Shown here: positions 21,543 to 31,489 of the stretch, one piece after another
Numbering within the stretch: the first letter of the stretch is position 1
Layout of the letters: each line of letters starts with the position of its first letter
Assembly: GCA_021292105.1 (NCBI GenBank)
Contig: CM037869.1
Location: 8,404,704 to 8,468,703 of the forward strand
DNA: 64,000 bases
Source of the DNA: Anadara kagoshimensis
Taxonomy: Eukaryota > Mollusca > Bivalvia > Arcoida > Arcidae
Reading direction: 5' to 3'
Program-made: the position numbers and the translations under genes
The notes under the pieces: model-generated
Seen by the model: the letters and a program-made list of their open reading frames with translations, nothing else
What the model was told of the DNA's origin: nothing
Databases searched by the model: none

Positions 21543-23765
21543 TGAAAACAATACTTCCGCGCATAGCTGAAAGATTGAAAAAGGTATTACCGTTTATTAT
21601 TTCAGAAGATCAGACAGGATTTATCAGTGGAAGATATATTGGTGAAAACACTAGACTAATTTATGACCTTATGCAATATACAGAGGAAAAAAATATACCA
21701 GGGCTACTTTTAATGATTGATTTTGAAAAGGCATTTGATTCAGTGTCCTGGGATTATATTGATAAAGTGCTTGATTTTTTCAATTTTGGTGAATCTTTTA
21801 TAAAATGGATTAAAATATTTCGACAAGATATTATGTCAGCAGTCCTACAAAATGGAATTATTTCTGAATTTTTTAGTATAACAAGAGGTTGTCGTCAAGG
21901 GGACCCTATTTCACCCTACATATTCTTAATGTGTGCTGAGATTCTGTCTGTTCTTCTGAAAAATAATAAAAATATCAAAGGTACTAAAATTGATGATGAA
22001 GAATTTAAACTGTCACTTTTTGCAGATGACACTACTGTCATACTGGATGGAGCAGAGTCATCATTACAAGAAACTTTACATGTCCTAGATGACTTTGCCT
22101 TGCTTTCCGGTTTAAAATTATAATAATAAAACAAGAGCAGTGTGGATTGGATGTAATAAATATAATGGCGAAACTTTTAATCATCGTTTTAAATTAGATT
22201 GGAACCAAGGTCCATTTACACTGCTTGGAATAAATTTTTCTGTTGATTTAGACAGAATGATAAAAATAAATTATGATATTAAAATACAAGAAATAGAAAA
22301 AAGCTTAAAACAGTGGTCAAAAAGAATTTTAACTCCTTTAGGTAGAATAACCATTTTGAAAACACTGATAATTTCCAAACTAAACCATTTATTTATTGCT
22401 ATTCCAAATCCACCACTGGAAATAATAACAAAACTTAATAAAATGTTTTTTAACTTTATTTGGCAACATAAAAATGATCGCATAAAAAGAGAGTTAATGT
22501 CACAGAGCTATGAAAAAGGAGGCTTAAAAATGATAGACATCAAACATTTTATAGCATCACTCAAAATAACATGGATTAGAAGACTACTTCAAATTGAATC
22601 CAAATACAGAAAGTTATTTGAGATTTCATATTCTAAAATTGATAATTTCTTAAAGTATGGAAATGATTATTTTAATAAAATAAAACAAAATAATCCTAAT
22701 AATTGTTTTTGGAATAATGTTTTTGAAGCCTGGAATTTCTTGTCTATGAGACAAAAACCTGAAAATATAAAATGTTAAAGATGTAAGTATCTGGTACAAT
22801 AAAGATATCTGTATAAATAAAAGTCCAGTATTCTACAAGTCTTGGTCTAACTGTGGCATATATTTCATAAAAGATTTACTTAACGAAGATGGAAATATAA
22901 TTTCATATAGAGAATTTAATAGAAGATATGCTGCTGTCAGGTCAAACTTTGTTGAATATAATGGTATAAAGTCCACCATTGAATCATATATTAAAAGATT
23001 AAATATACAAAACCAACCAGTTAATTTATTACAAATTGATATGCCATATTTTTTCAGAATAGTTTTTAAAAGTAAAAAAGGGAGTAAGGACTTTTACAAT
23101 CTATTTAATAATAATAACAGAATTGTCAAAAGTCAAGAAAAATGGAAATCCATTCTAGACCTTGATATTGACTGGAAATCACTATATAATATCCCCTTTA
23201 AAACTTGTAAAAATACCAAACTACAATGGTTTCAATACAGGATAAACCAACGAATAATTTCTACAAATGATTTTTTATTCAAAATTAAACTAAGGGATAA
23301 TAATCTCTGTACATTCTGTAACAATACAGCTGAAAAAATAGAACATCTGTTTTGGTATTGTGAGATAACTAATAACTTTTGGATAGAAGTGGAAGATTAT
23401 ATATATAAAAAAATAAACCGCTACATCAATATTTATAGGGAAAGTGCTATCTTTGGACTTATTGACCAAAAACAGAAATATAAACCTCAAAATTTTCTAC
23501 TTTTAACTACCAGACTTTACATATATAAGTGTAGAATTGATAAAAAACTACCAAATTTAGATACATGGAAAATGAGTCTTAAATATCAGATTGGTATTGA
23601 GAAAATCATTGCAATAAAAAATAATCTTTATGCCAAATTTCTGGAATTTTGGGACCCATGGATCAATATCTTTGACGAATGATATACTTTCTTTATCTGA
23701 TGTGACTGTGTTGTTAGTACTGCAGAAGTGGTAGTAGAAATAAATCATCAACATTTATAGTTTAT
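21543..23765 (+). pseudogene. L1/Tx1-type LINE ORF2, 5'-truncated, two breaks
   Basis: Reading starts KTILPRIAERLKKVLP at about 21547 and passes through RT motifs: LLLMIDFEKAFDSVSWDYID (motif A region), ITRGCRQGDPISPYIFL (motif B) and LSLFADDTTVIL (FADD catalytic site), before breaking at about 22120. The second frame (from VWIGCNKYN to 22778) is the RT thumb/connection region, with GGLKMIDIKHF. The third (about 22770-23682) ends in a zinc-binding segment CTFCNNTAEKIEHLFWYC. The endonuclease and ORF1 are absent. No poly(A) is seen after the stop. It sits within the hAT composite. Confidence 0.85.
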
Positions 23766-23836
23766 AAAATGTTTCCTGATGCTTAGAACTATACCTTTAT
23801 CATGAAAATTGTTTGTATCTGAATCTCATAGGGGTT

Positions 23837-23837
<1 letters not shown>

Positions 23838-23871
<34 letters not shown>
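23838..23871. repeat. AC microsatellite
   Basis: Uninterrupted CA dinucleotide run of about 34 bases. Confidence 0.95.
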
Positions 23872-23874
<3 letters not shown>

Positions 23875-23934
23875 TAAACAAAAACCCATACAAAACTGAA
23901 AAGAATATACAAGTAAAATACCAAAGGAAATATA

Positions 23935-24370
23935 CAGTATAACCTGCTTTAGAGTCCACCTCTGTATAAAGTTCACCTGTCTATAGCAACCAGTATGAAG
24001 TATCCCCAATGGATTTTACTATATAATGACCCGCCATATAAAGTCCACCTGTCTTATGTGAATGGAGTCCCTTTTTAGTAATCAGGTGTACTGTCCATTA
24101 AGATTATAATAAGCTTTTCAAATATCTTCTATAAGAAATAATAAATAATAATTTATTTTTTGAAAATATCATAAAAATAATTTTAACAATATTAAACAAA
24201 AGGATATTTTAATAGGTATCATAATAGCTATTGTTTTCATTTCTTTGTATACCAGTAATAACAATACATTTTTACTCCTTCATAAGACGAACCTCTATAT
24301 AAAGTCCACCTGTCTATTAAGTCCACTCTTGATCAGTCCCCTGGGTGGTCTTTATACACAGGTTATACTG
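23935..24370. mobile_element. pogo/Tigger-like MITE
   Basis: 12-bp perfect TIRs CAGTATAACCTG (23935-23946) and CAGGTTATACTG (24359-24370), flanked by TA on both sides (23933-23934, 24371-24372). TIRs starting CAGT with TA duplication are typical of pogo/Tigger elements. Inside, the words TATAAAGTCCACCTGTCTA and TATAAAGTTCACCTGTCTAT recur near both ends. It is 436 bp with no ORF. Confidence 0.8.
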
Positions 24371-24588
24371 TAATAGATAAAATGTTGAAAATATAGGAAA
24401 CAAAACTATATATTTGTTATTTTCTTAGGTACTTTATGGTGTGTTGTATATATATATAGATGTGTTGTATTTGTAAAATTGTCCTTTTGTTACCCGGCAA
24501 GTGAACCCAGTGGCCCCAACCCTGGCACTTGACCATCCCTAGTTTATGTATGGGACAATAAAAACATGAATTACAAAAAAATACTTCC

Positions 24589-24857
24589 GCGTTGATAACA
24601 CCATTGTCGTCATTTGAAGTTTGGAAAAAAGATGAAATTTTCGAACTTTCTGCTACTGCTCCATTGTTTTTATGTTTCACGGTTTCAATATGTCTCTTTA
24701 TGTCTGTCAAGCCTCCATGTGGAATAGTAAAGTCCAAGCGACAGAGTTTACAATGAGCAAAATAGCAACTACGTGTCGAACTCGCGATGATTCCATTGAA
24801 TTCTTTTGAATAAGAATCCCTAAATTTTTGCCTTCGTTTCAACGATTGATCGGCATC
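24589..24857 (-). pseudogene. hAT transposase N-terminal zinc-finger exon
   Basis: Minus-strand reading starts MDADQSLKRRQKFRDSYSKE and contains a BED-like finger: CKLCRLDF then GGLTDIKRHIETVKHK (C-x2-C...H-x5-H), then a Ser-rich segment, ISSFF and VINAEVFF. This order (finger, SFF, AEV) is that of the N-terminus of a hAT-type transposase associated with TIRs of the CATACCTGCCAACC kind. Homology stops at about 24589. The frame runs on to 24417 with unrelated residues, so the rest of the transposase is missing, probably lost with the LINE/MITE insertions. Confidence 0.65.
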
Positions 24858-25311
24858 CATAAAGATAAACAACTTCTGTTTAATCACCACCGTCGTGTAT
24901 AAATTTGCAATTGATCAGTCTGGATCCGATCGTTCAGAAGATTTACAGTTAAATAATAAACTTATAAAAGCATAAAACGTTTTAATGAGCTAGCACAACA
25001 AAGATGTAAACCATTAGTTTTCTCCGAATTTTATGGAAGAGCTCGTTTGTTTTACATCAGTTAATATAGGCTTAAGTGGATCTTCTAGACAACTTAAAAT
25101 AGTTAGTTGGATATGACGAATGTATTCACAAGATGCAGTGCATTTCGTCGAGCAAGGTCTTAAGTAAAGTTCAAAATGAAAACAAAAAGAGGAAAAACAG
25201 GAAATGTAACATTTTTACGGAAAACGGAACAATTAGGCACAAATCCGGAACGCGGAATTAGAGTCTCAAAATCGGAAAGTTCCGCGAAAATCGGAATGGT
25301 TGGCAGGTATG

Positions 25312-25560
25312 GAATCGAAATACCTAGGATTATACATAATTAACATGTCAAGCTCTACAAATTTGGGAATAGATTTGACCTTGACCCAAGTTCACAGTGA
25401 CTTTGTATAAACGCTATAGATGACTTCTCATGAAGCAAATGGGCTATGGACAACAGACATCAGATATAGAATCAGTGTGTCGAGTTCTACAAACTTTGCA
25501 AATAGATTTGACCTTAGTTTAAGGTCACAGCGACCTTGTGCCGCAAAAAGAATCAAGTCA
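25312..25560 (+). repeat. Two copies of a ~125-bp repeat
   Basis: TTCTACAAA.TTTG..AATAGATTTGACCTT....AAGTTCACAG and the next unit from GACTTCTCATGAAG at 25421 are copies of one unit. The first copy was split by the hAT insertion, its beginning lying at 18997-19013. Confidence 0.6.
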
Positions 25561-25593
25561 CCATTGAGAAGTAGTCTCTCCTGCATTTTACAG

Positions 25594-25782
25594 GTTTCTC
25601 TAAATGAACCACCAAAAGAATCCACTGAATGCAAAGCTTTGCCGGAGGAGGCATCAACAATTTGGAGACGCACACATGTTAGAAACATACCACCACTAAA
25701 ACCATTATCAGAAACTGAAGGAACTTACTTTTTGAAGAGTTCGGGCAGATGTGTCAATTTTAAAGTAGATTGTGGGGTCCAG
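25594..25782 (+). CDS. Candidate internal exon, unknown product
   Basis: Open plus-strand frame bounded by an acceptor-like tract (CTCCTGCATTTTACAG ending 25593) and a donor CAG/GTAAAT after 25782. It is exactly 189 bp (63 codons). The peptide includes EPPKESTECKALPEEAS, WRRTHVRNIPPLKPLSETEG and LKSSGRCVNFKVDCG. I do not recognise a family. It could be an exon of a host gene or of a degraded element. No neighbouring exon was identified. Confidence 0.3.
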
Positions 25783-25863
25783 GTAAATTTGAAAGAAATT
25801 GAAGGTATGATGATAATTCATAATCTTATGAGAGAAGACATGCCATTAAATATAGCTTCATAA

Positions 25864-26479
25864 GTTAGATGACCATCTCTAGTAAAAATCAAATAATGAG
25901 TTTTGTATGATATAAATATTATTCTTTATAATCATATTTCTTGAGAGCATACATACCTGTTATCATTAAAATAACTTCACAAATCAGATGGTCATTTAAA
26001 AATACCCAGGTTAATTTTTTTTAAAGAAAACCTGCTTCATTAAGTAATTCATGTTAAAATGAAGACAAACATTGTTTTACAATTTATGTTACTAGCTAAT
26101 TGCCTATTCTGGGGATTTGATCAGTACGGACAGTATGTTATATGCTGGATTTTTGACTGCTAATGAACGTATTTAAGTGTTAAAGTTTTTACTATGTTTC
26201 TCAAAACATCTTTCCTCAATAAATCTGTTTCAGATGATGATGCAGCTGATAACACATAAGAAGAACTTGATAAGAATGATTATGTAATGGTTGGGGATAA
26301 AATGAAGATAGAGAAAATGAAATTGTTCATTCAGCAGAGGCCGCTTAATTGATATTCACAATTACATCTGACAATCTTGACTCGCTACGAGTAAGATTTT
26401 CAGGATGAATTTTGAGCAATTTTTTCTGATATAAATCTCACTTCATTGATTTATATGATGAATTTGGAATTAAACTGAT
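25864..26479. other. No gene seen
   Basis: AT-rich, with a coding-like plus-strand scrap around 26234-26350 (acidic, DKNDYVMVGDKMKIEKMK) that I cannot assign. Confidence 0.35.
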
Positions 26480-26792
26480 AACAAAATTTTGACGATTCTT
26501 GTATGCAGATAAGACAAGATCAAAACAGAACCAGAACAAATATTTATATCACTTCTTGACTTTACGACATATGCAGTATTGCATGCGTTTCTTATCAGTA
26601 AGATCAACTTCAAACATATACATGTTGTACTGTTCAAAAACGCTAGGTGCAGGGAAATCTGTCTTTGAACCAAATTTTTGTTTTCTCTTGACCTCATGTG
26701 TTGTATCACAACATGTACTTGTGTATGTCACGAATTTTTTCTATCTTGGTTTTAATTGTGCAGCTTTTATTGTCTCTGACAACCCTTTCCTG
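26480..26792 (-). pseudogene. piggyBac transposase fragment
   Basis: Minus strand: NRKGLSETIKAAQLKPR, a stop, then FVTYTSTCCDTTHEVKRKQK, then VFEQYNMYMFEVDLTDKK and YCICRKVKK, followed after a stop by YLFWFCFDLVLSAYK. The order matches the piggyBac block NRKG..P......K....V..LST.H, P.(V/I)..YN..MGGVDL.D....Y...RK..KW...F....D.A..NAY. The GGVD is FEVD here and two stops are present, so it is inactive. It abuts the gypsy integrase directly at about 26793. Confidence 0.7.
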
Positions 26793-28950
26793 TTAGCGCT
26801 CTTGATACTCGAAAGTTCAGCGACTTCGAAATAGTTGCTATAGTAGTCAACAAGATAGTCCCTACTGTTCCATAGAAATAAATCGGTGGCAACCGTTTGC
26901 CAAGGATACTCTGGGGTATCGTGCGGCACCATGGGTTCTTTTTTATTCAAGTTACGGTTCTCGAGACAAATGTCACAACTATTTACCAACTTGGTTATGT
27001 CAGTGGTCATTCCAGGCCAGAATAAGACGTCACGTGCCCTAGACAAACATTTCTCGATGCCCATATGCCCAGAATGTGCAAAATCTAACATACAAGAACG
27101 CATGACTTGCGGTACAACCACACGAATTCCTTTCAGAATGACGCCGTCAATGACTGACAATTCATCGCGGTAGTTCCAATAATCTGAATCTTGTGGTGAA
27201 CAATCGCTTCTTAGACAAGGCCACCCACCCGTTCATGATTACAGTCGATAACTGTACAAGTACTTAATCGGCAGCAGTTTCAGACTTAATCTCCTGGAGA
27301 CTGATGACACCGATAGAAATACTTGACATGATGCATGTACTTGCGCATCGATATTTTTCGACAACTCTAAGAATCGCTTGCAAAATGTATCGGCCAGTGG
27401 AATGCATTTGCCCGTTTTGTCAAGATCATATTTCTAAATTTGTAGTAACATACGCTGAATACGCGGTGGTGCAACGTAAAGTGGTTTTCTTGTGATAATC
27501 TCGAAAGAACGGTGATCAGTCTCTACCGTGACTGGACGACCATATATATATATTGATGGTATCGCTTGCAACCAAATACAATCCCGAACATTTCTTTCTT
27601 GATTTGAGCGTAATTTATTTCAGATGGTATAAGCGACTTTGACGCATATGCGATAGGTTTGCCTTCCTGGATTAAGGTGGCTTCCAGCCCATATTTTGAA
27701 TCATCTACTTGTAGTGTCAACGGTTTGATGTGATCGTAGAAAGCTAAAACCGGTGTGTCGGTTATCATAGGTTTAACCTTCTCAAAAGCCTGTACTTTGG
27801 GAGCGTCCCATATAAATTCTGAATCTTTATTTAGAACATCACGCATAGAATTTGATAAATCACTAAGATTTGGCGCGAATTTGGCCAAGTAATTGACCGT
27901 GCCTAATATCGTTTTAAGTTGGTTCGTGTCCTTATGTGCTTTCATGTCTTTAATAGCGGATATTTTCGCGGGGTCTTGTTTCAAACCTTCAGCGGATAAG
28001 ACATGTCCAAAGTACTCAACTTCAGTGAGACCAACCTCTAGTTTTTCATCATTAAGACGTATACCTCTCTCTCTCTCGAGTTCTAGCCAGTACGTTGCGG
28101 AGGTTTCGGTCGTATTCTGCTCCATCGCGACCATAGACAGGAATATCATCAACTATCGCGGCTACGTCATCCAATCTTGGGAACACTTAAGGCCAAATGG
28201 TAGTCGGAGTTACCGGTACCGACCAAAGGGGGTGTTAAAGGTACATGTAGTTAAAATCGAAGACTTGTCGTCTTATATAATGCCCCAGTAACCCGATCGA
28301 GCGTCTAGTTTAGTGAAATATTTTGCACCCGTGAGCTGTGGTAGTACATCGTCTAAAGTACGCATAGGATAGTGCGGGCTCAAAGTCGCTCGGTTCAGAT
28401 CCTTTTCTCCATGCGATCGAGCTCGGTTTTTAATTTATCGCGAAAAGCTACCGGTACGCGACGCGGCGCATGAACAACAGGTGTAACGCTTTCGTCAACG
28501 CAAATAGTACATGCACCAGGAAACGTACCGATTCCTTTAAATACATCTGAATAGTCTTGCAAGACACTGTGTTTAGTCAAAATAGTATTATTACAATTAG
28601 TGGGGGCAGGTGTGACAACGGGGGTTGTTGGCCTTGGTTCACTATATTGCAACTTAGGTGGGAGTTTTGTATCAACTGAGGTGGGAGTTTTGTATCAACT
28701 GAGTAAACAATTTGAATCAATTCTAAATCCATGCATGATTTAAGACCAAATATGGGTGGGTAATTAGTATCAACAATATAAAACTCAGCCTCATACTTTG
28801 TATCTCTGCATATACATACAAGGTTACAGACACCAGATACTTTAAGGGTATTGCCACTGTATGATGACAATGTGCGGCTTTGCTTCCTAAGTACATTGGT
28901 AGTACCAAGTGTGCGAAAAATAGAAAGGGGAACAATATTGACCTGTGACC
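26793..28950 (-). pseudogene. Ty3/gypsy pol: PR-RT-RNase H-integrase, 3'-truncated
   Basis: Protease near 28930 reads LDTRSQVNIVP, so the expected DTG site is DTR. RT: HAPRRVPVAFRDKLKTELDR, PMRTLDDVLPQLTGAKYF, TKLDARSGYW, then IVDDIPVYGRDG (catalytic DD). Tether/RNase H: VEYFGHVLSAEGLKQDPAKI, LQVDDSKYGLEATLIQEGKP and, after a break, TDHRSFEIITRKPL. Integrase: HSGHMGIEKCLSRARDVLFW then CDICLENRN (HHCC zinc domain) and YPWQTVATDLF (first Asp of the catalytic core). The core is lost at the piggyBac junction. Multiple frameshifts and stops. A 22-bp tandem duplication lies at 28659-28700. Confidence 0.85.
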
Positions 28951-28961
28951 TTGTGTCAAGT

Positions 28962-29853
28962 TTAAACTTGAGTGTGGTTAGGACCTATCTGGAGATTACC
29001 GAATGCTTGGTCACATTGGGTAGAATTAATATAATCAATAAACAGTTCAGGGTCACTATCTGAATTGTCCGGCAGTGTGTGACACTCAATGTTAATCTCA
29101 TTCACTTCCTTTGACGTACAAACAGAAGCACAATGATTCAATTTATGACACAAATTACATGTTTTGCCTTTGGCAGAATAATTGTCCGATTTAGAATGTT
29201 TATTTCCACAGTGGCCACACATTTGTTTATTTTGGGAATTCTGTCCATTTTTGCCACTTCCGGTTCTTGTGTGTGAATCCTGACGAGTTCCGTTTCCATG
29301 TCGACGCTTTCCTTGTCCCGGGAATCCTGATGATTTGTCCTTATATCTCGTGTTCTCCAATGAATGTACCTCAGATATCGTAGTTTTAAGCTGCTTCATA
29401 TGACTAGGCAATGTCAATACATTTTTTGAGTGTCAACTTCTCGCCCTCGTTGATAAGTTTCTCTCTCACACGCGAGTTATTTGTCCCAAACACAATTCTA
29501 TCACGAATCATCTCTTCCGGATCCTTAAAAGTAATCTGAGTTTTGTGATAATTGTTCAAGTCATTGACTTGTACCTTGTTGAATCTGAATCTAGCAAATA
29601 TGGGATTCAGTTTTGGTTGGACATGGTCCTGAAATCTATCATAATATGTTTGCAATTTGTTTATGTCCTCTTTGGGAATTGTCCAAGTATTAAATATATC
29701 ACGACCAGTGTCGCCAATCCATAATAGCAAATAGTTGACGAGAACGTCCTCGTTCTTACTTTCCAGAGGCCCTTTGGACACCAAGTCCTCGTATGTGCAA
29801 ATTTTTTTCCACGCTTCTGGCAGATTTTGAAGTTTTCCAGACAGATTTGCCAT
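28962..29853 (-). pseudogene. Ty3/gypsy gag with zinc knuckles
   Basis: The ATG at 29851-29853 starts MANLSGKLQNLPEAWKKI. The first frame runs to 29404, and a second overlapping frame continues with SLENTRYKDKSSG to the nucleocapsid CGHCGNKHSKS..., CNLCHKLNHCASVC (the latter a perfect C-x2-C-x4-H-x4-C knuckle). A frameshift near 29410 separates capsid and nucleocapsid. It is followed by the protease, as expected for gypsy order. Confidence 0.8.
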
Positions 29854-29860
29854 ATTGTTT

Positions 29861-29872
29861 CTTCTGACACCA
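29861..29872 (-). promoter_or_regulatory. Primer-binding site
   Basis: On the minus strand TGGTGTCAGAAG immediately follows the LTR end. It is complementary to a tRNA 3' end of the form ...CTGACACCA, as in tRNA-Leu-primed elements. It lies 7 bp before the gag ATG. Confidence 0.65.
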
Positions 29873-30253
29873 TGTAATAGTTTATGGTTACGATGTGGAC
29901 ATGTTCTTTCTTTTATTTCCGCTCATCTGCGGGGTTTACATAAATTAAAGCAGAACATCTAAGAGAGATAACTCTATAATCATGGCACTTCGATTAAAGA
30001 AAGATAAATCCCTCAAGAATGCACATTATTATTAGTAATAATGTTACATATGCGTTATTTAATTGTTGTTTGGACATGAAAAGAAACTTTATTAGGGACC
30101 ACTTGCAACAAATTAAGTAATATGCTCTATACATAAAACATTTGTGATTTACACATAGTAAGGTGCTAAATAAATAAGACCTCTCTTTCTCAAAACGCGA
30201 ACAAAAGATTATGATACAAATACGCCTATTTGGGCAGTGCACAGACTATAACA
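29873..30253 (-). repeat. 5' LTR of the gypsy element
   Basis: Bounded by TGTAATAG (29873-29880) and CTATAACA (30246-30253), i.e. TG...CA termini with short inverted ends, abutting the primer-binding site. It is 381 bp. No second LTR is seen left of the integrase because that end is truncated. The outer boundary is inferred from the inverted termini. Confidence 0.5.
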
Positions 30254-30439
30254 ACATTAAAACTTTAAATATGTAATGTTTACCGATGGAATGCATTTAT
30301 AATGCAAAGAATCAACAAAAACGGTACAATATTTATATACTATTAAAATGTATCAAATTTGACTATGTAATATGAAGGGTCTTAAGTCTATTGGCTCTTA
30401 CTGTAAACGTTATTTATAAACCTTGCAACTGCGGTGGGG

Positions 30440-31480
30440 CCTTCCGCATTAGAATTTTTTTAAAGGTGTATAAAACGTTCCTGTCTATACGGTGCGTTTT
30501 TTACCTGAGCCGTTGCACAAATTGCAGATACGCAATGGAACAAGACTTTTTTTGTGTCGACCTTGTTCAAAATTTAAGTCTATGTAGACTTGGCCTAAGT
30601 TTAGTCAAACAAATACGGTAAGAGATATTTTTAATATTATTTGGATATGGAGCGAATTCCATGTATGGGTTTAATTTATAGTAAGTTCTTAATTTGCTGG
30701 AGGGGTTTAACTTTTCGGAAGCCAAAAGTTCGTAGTATTGTAAAAAGAAAATGTTTTTGTACATCGTTTTCAAATTGATTGTTTAGACTTAATGGCTAAA
30801 TAGCCCACAATATTTGTCATTGTAGATGTAGTGGAATACTTCACTCCTGCTAATAATACCTTATATAAAAGCTTTGTTTTGTCCATATTTGTTTTTTACA
30901 AAGCCAGTATTTTTGTAGCTGGTTACCTACATACAGGAATAAAGGGAATATAATACCCAGTTCTGCAACTGCTCCTATATTGGAGCATCTCTTTGTTACT
31001 TGTAAAATTGATTTACTTATTTTGTAAATGGTGTCATCGCAAATATTTTTGTCCCAATTTTGGAATAAATAAATTTTAACCTCTTTTACTATTGATACAT
31101 ATATAATAATATTGGTATTATTAGAGTTTGATACACTTTAGTAAGTACTAACAGAGGTAGAATTGTTAGTGCCGAGTTTATGTTTGATATTAAACCATGC
31201 ACGGATGCCTTTATTTTTGAATGCTGTTTTGCCAACTTTAAAAGTTCCATCACAACAAAAGTGGAAACCAAGATAGGGATATGGCTGAACCAGTTCAATT
31301 GGATTATTTTAAAATGGTATTTGAATTTGCGTACGCTTTTGTTAAATGATGAGCCAAAGATAACAATTTTACTATTAATTGTTAATTTCCAATCATCACA
31401 GAATTTACTTAAAGGATTTACACTTTCCTATGTATTGGATTCCTATGTATTGGAAATAAAATTGGGACGAGTTTGACAAG
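30440..31480 (-). pseudogene. LINE RT fragment, heavily broken
   Basis: Minus strand: FCDDWKLTINSKIVIFGSSF (post-catalytic RT), LLKLAKQHSKIKASVHGLIS, VYQTLIIPILLYMYQ, then ELGIIFPLFLYVGNQLQKYW and further to RHKKSLVPLRICNLCNGSG (zinc-like C-x2-C). The order matches the C-terminal half of a CR1/Jockey-like RT. The catalytic core is missing and there are more than five breaks. Confidence 0.6.
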
Positions 31481-31489
31481 TATAGGGCG

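Larger units (their letters stand above)
19014..25311 (-). mobile_element. hAT transposon hosting nested insertions
   Basis: 14-bp terminal inverted repeats CATACCTGCCAACC (19014-19027) and GGTTGGCAGGTATG (25298-25311), directly abutted on both sides by GAATCG (19008-19013, 25312-25317). When flanks are joined they reconstruct a GACTTCTCATGA... repeat unit, also present intact at 25421, supporting insertion as one unit. Its transposase zinc-finger exon lies at 24589-24857 on the minus strand. The interior was replaced or interrupted by a Mutator-like element, an L1-type LINE and a pogo-like MITE. Classical hAT target duplications are 8 bp; only 6 bp match exactly here. Confidence 0.7.

Noticed and set aside
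27893..28291. 132-aa plus-strand ORF
   Set aside because: It is the antisense shadow of gypsy RT/RNase H coding on the minus strand.
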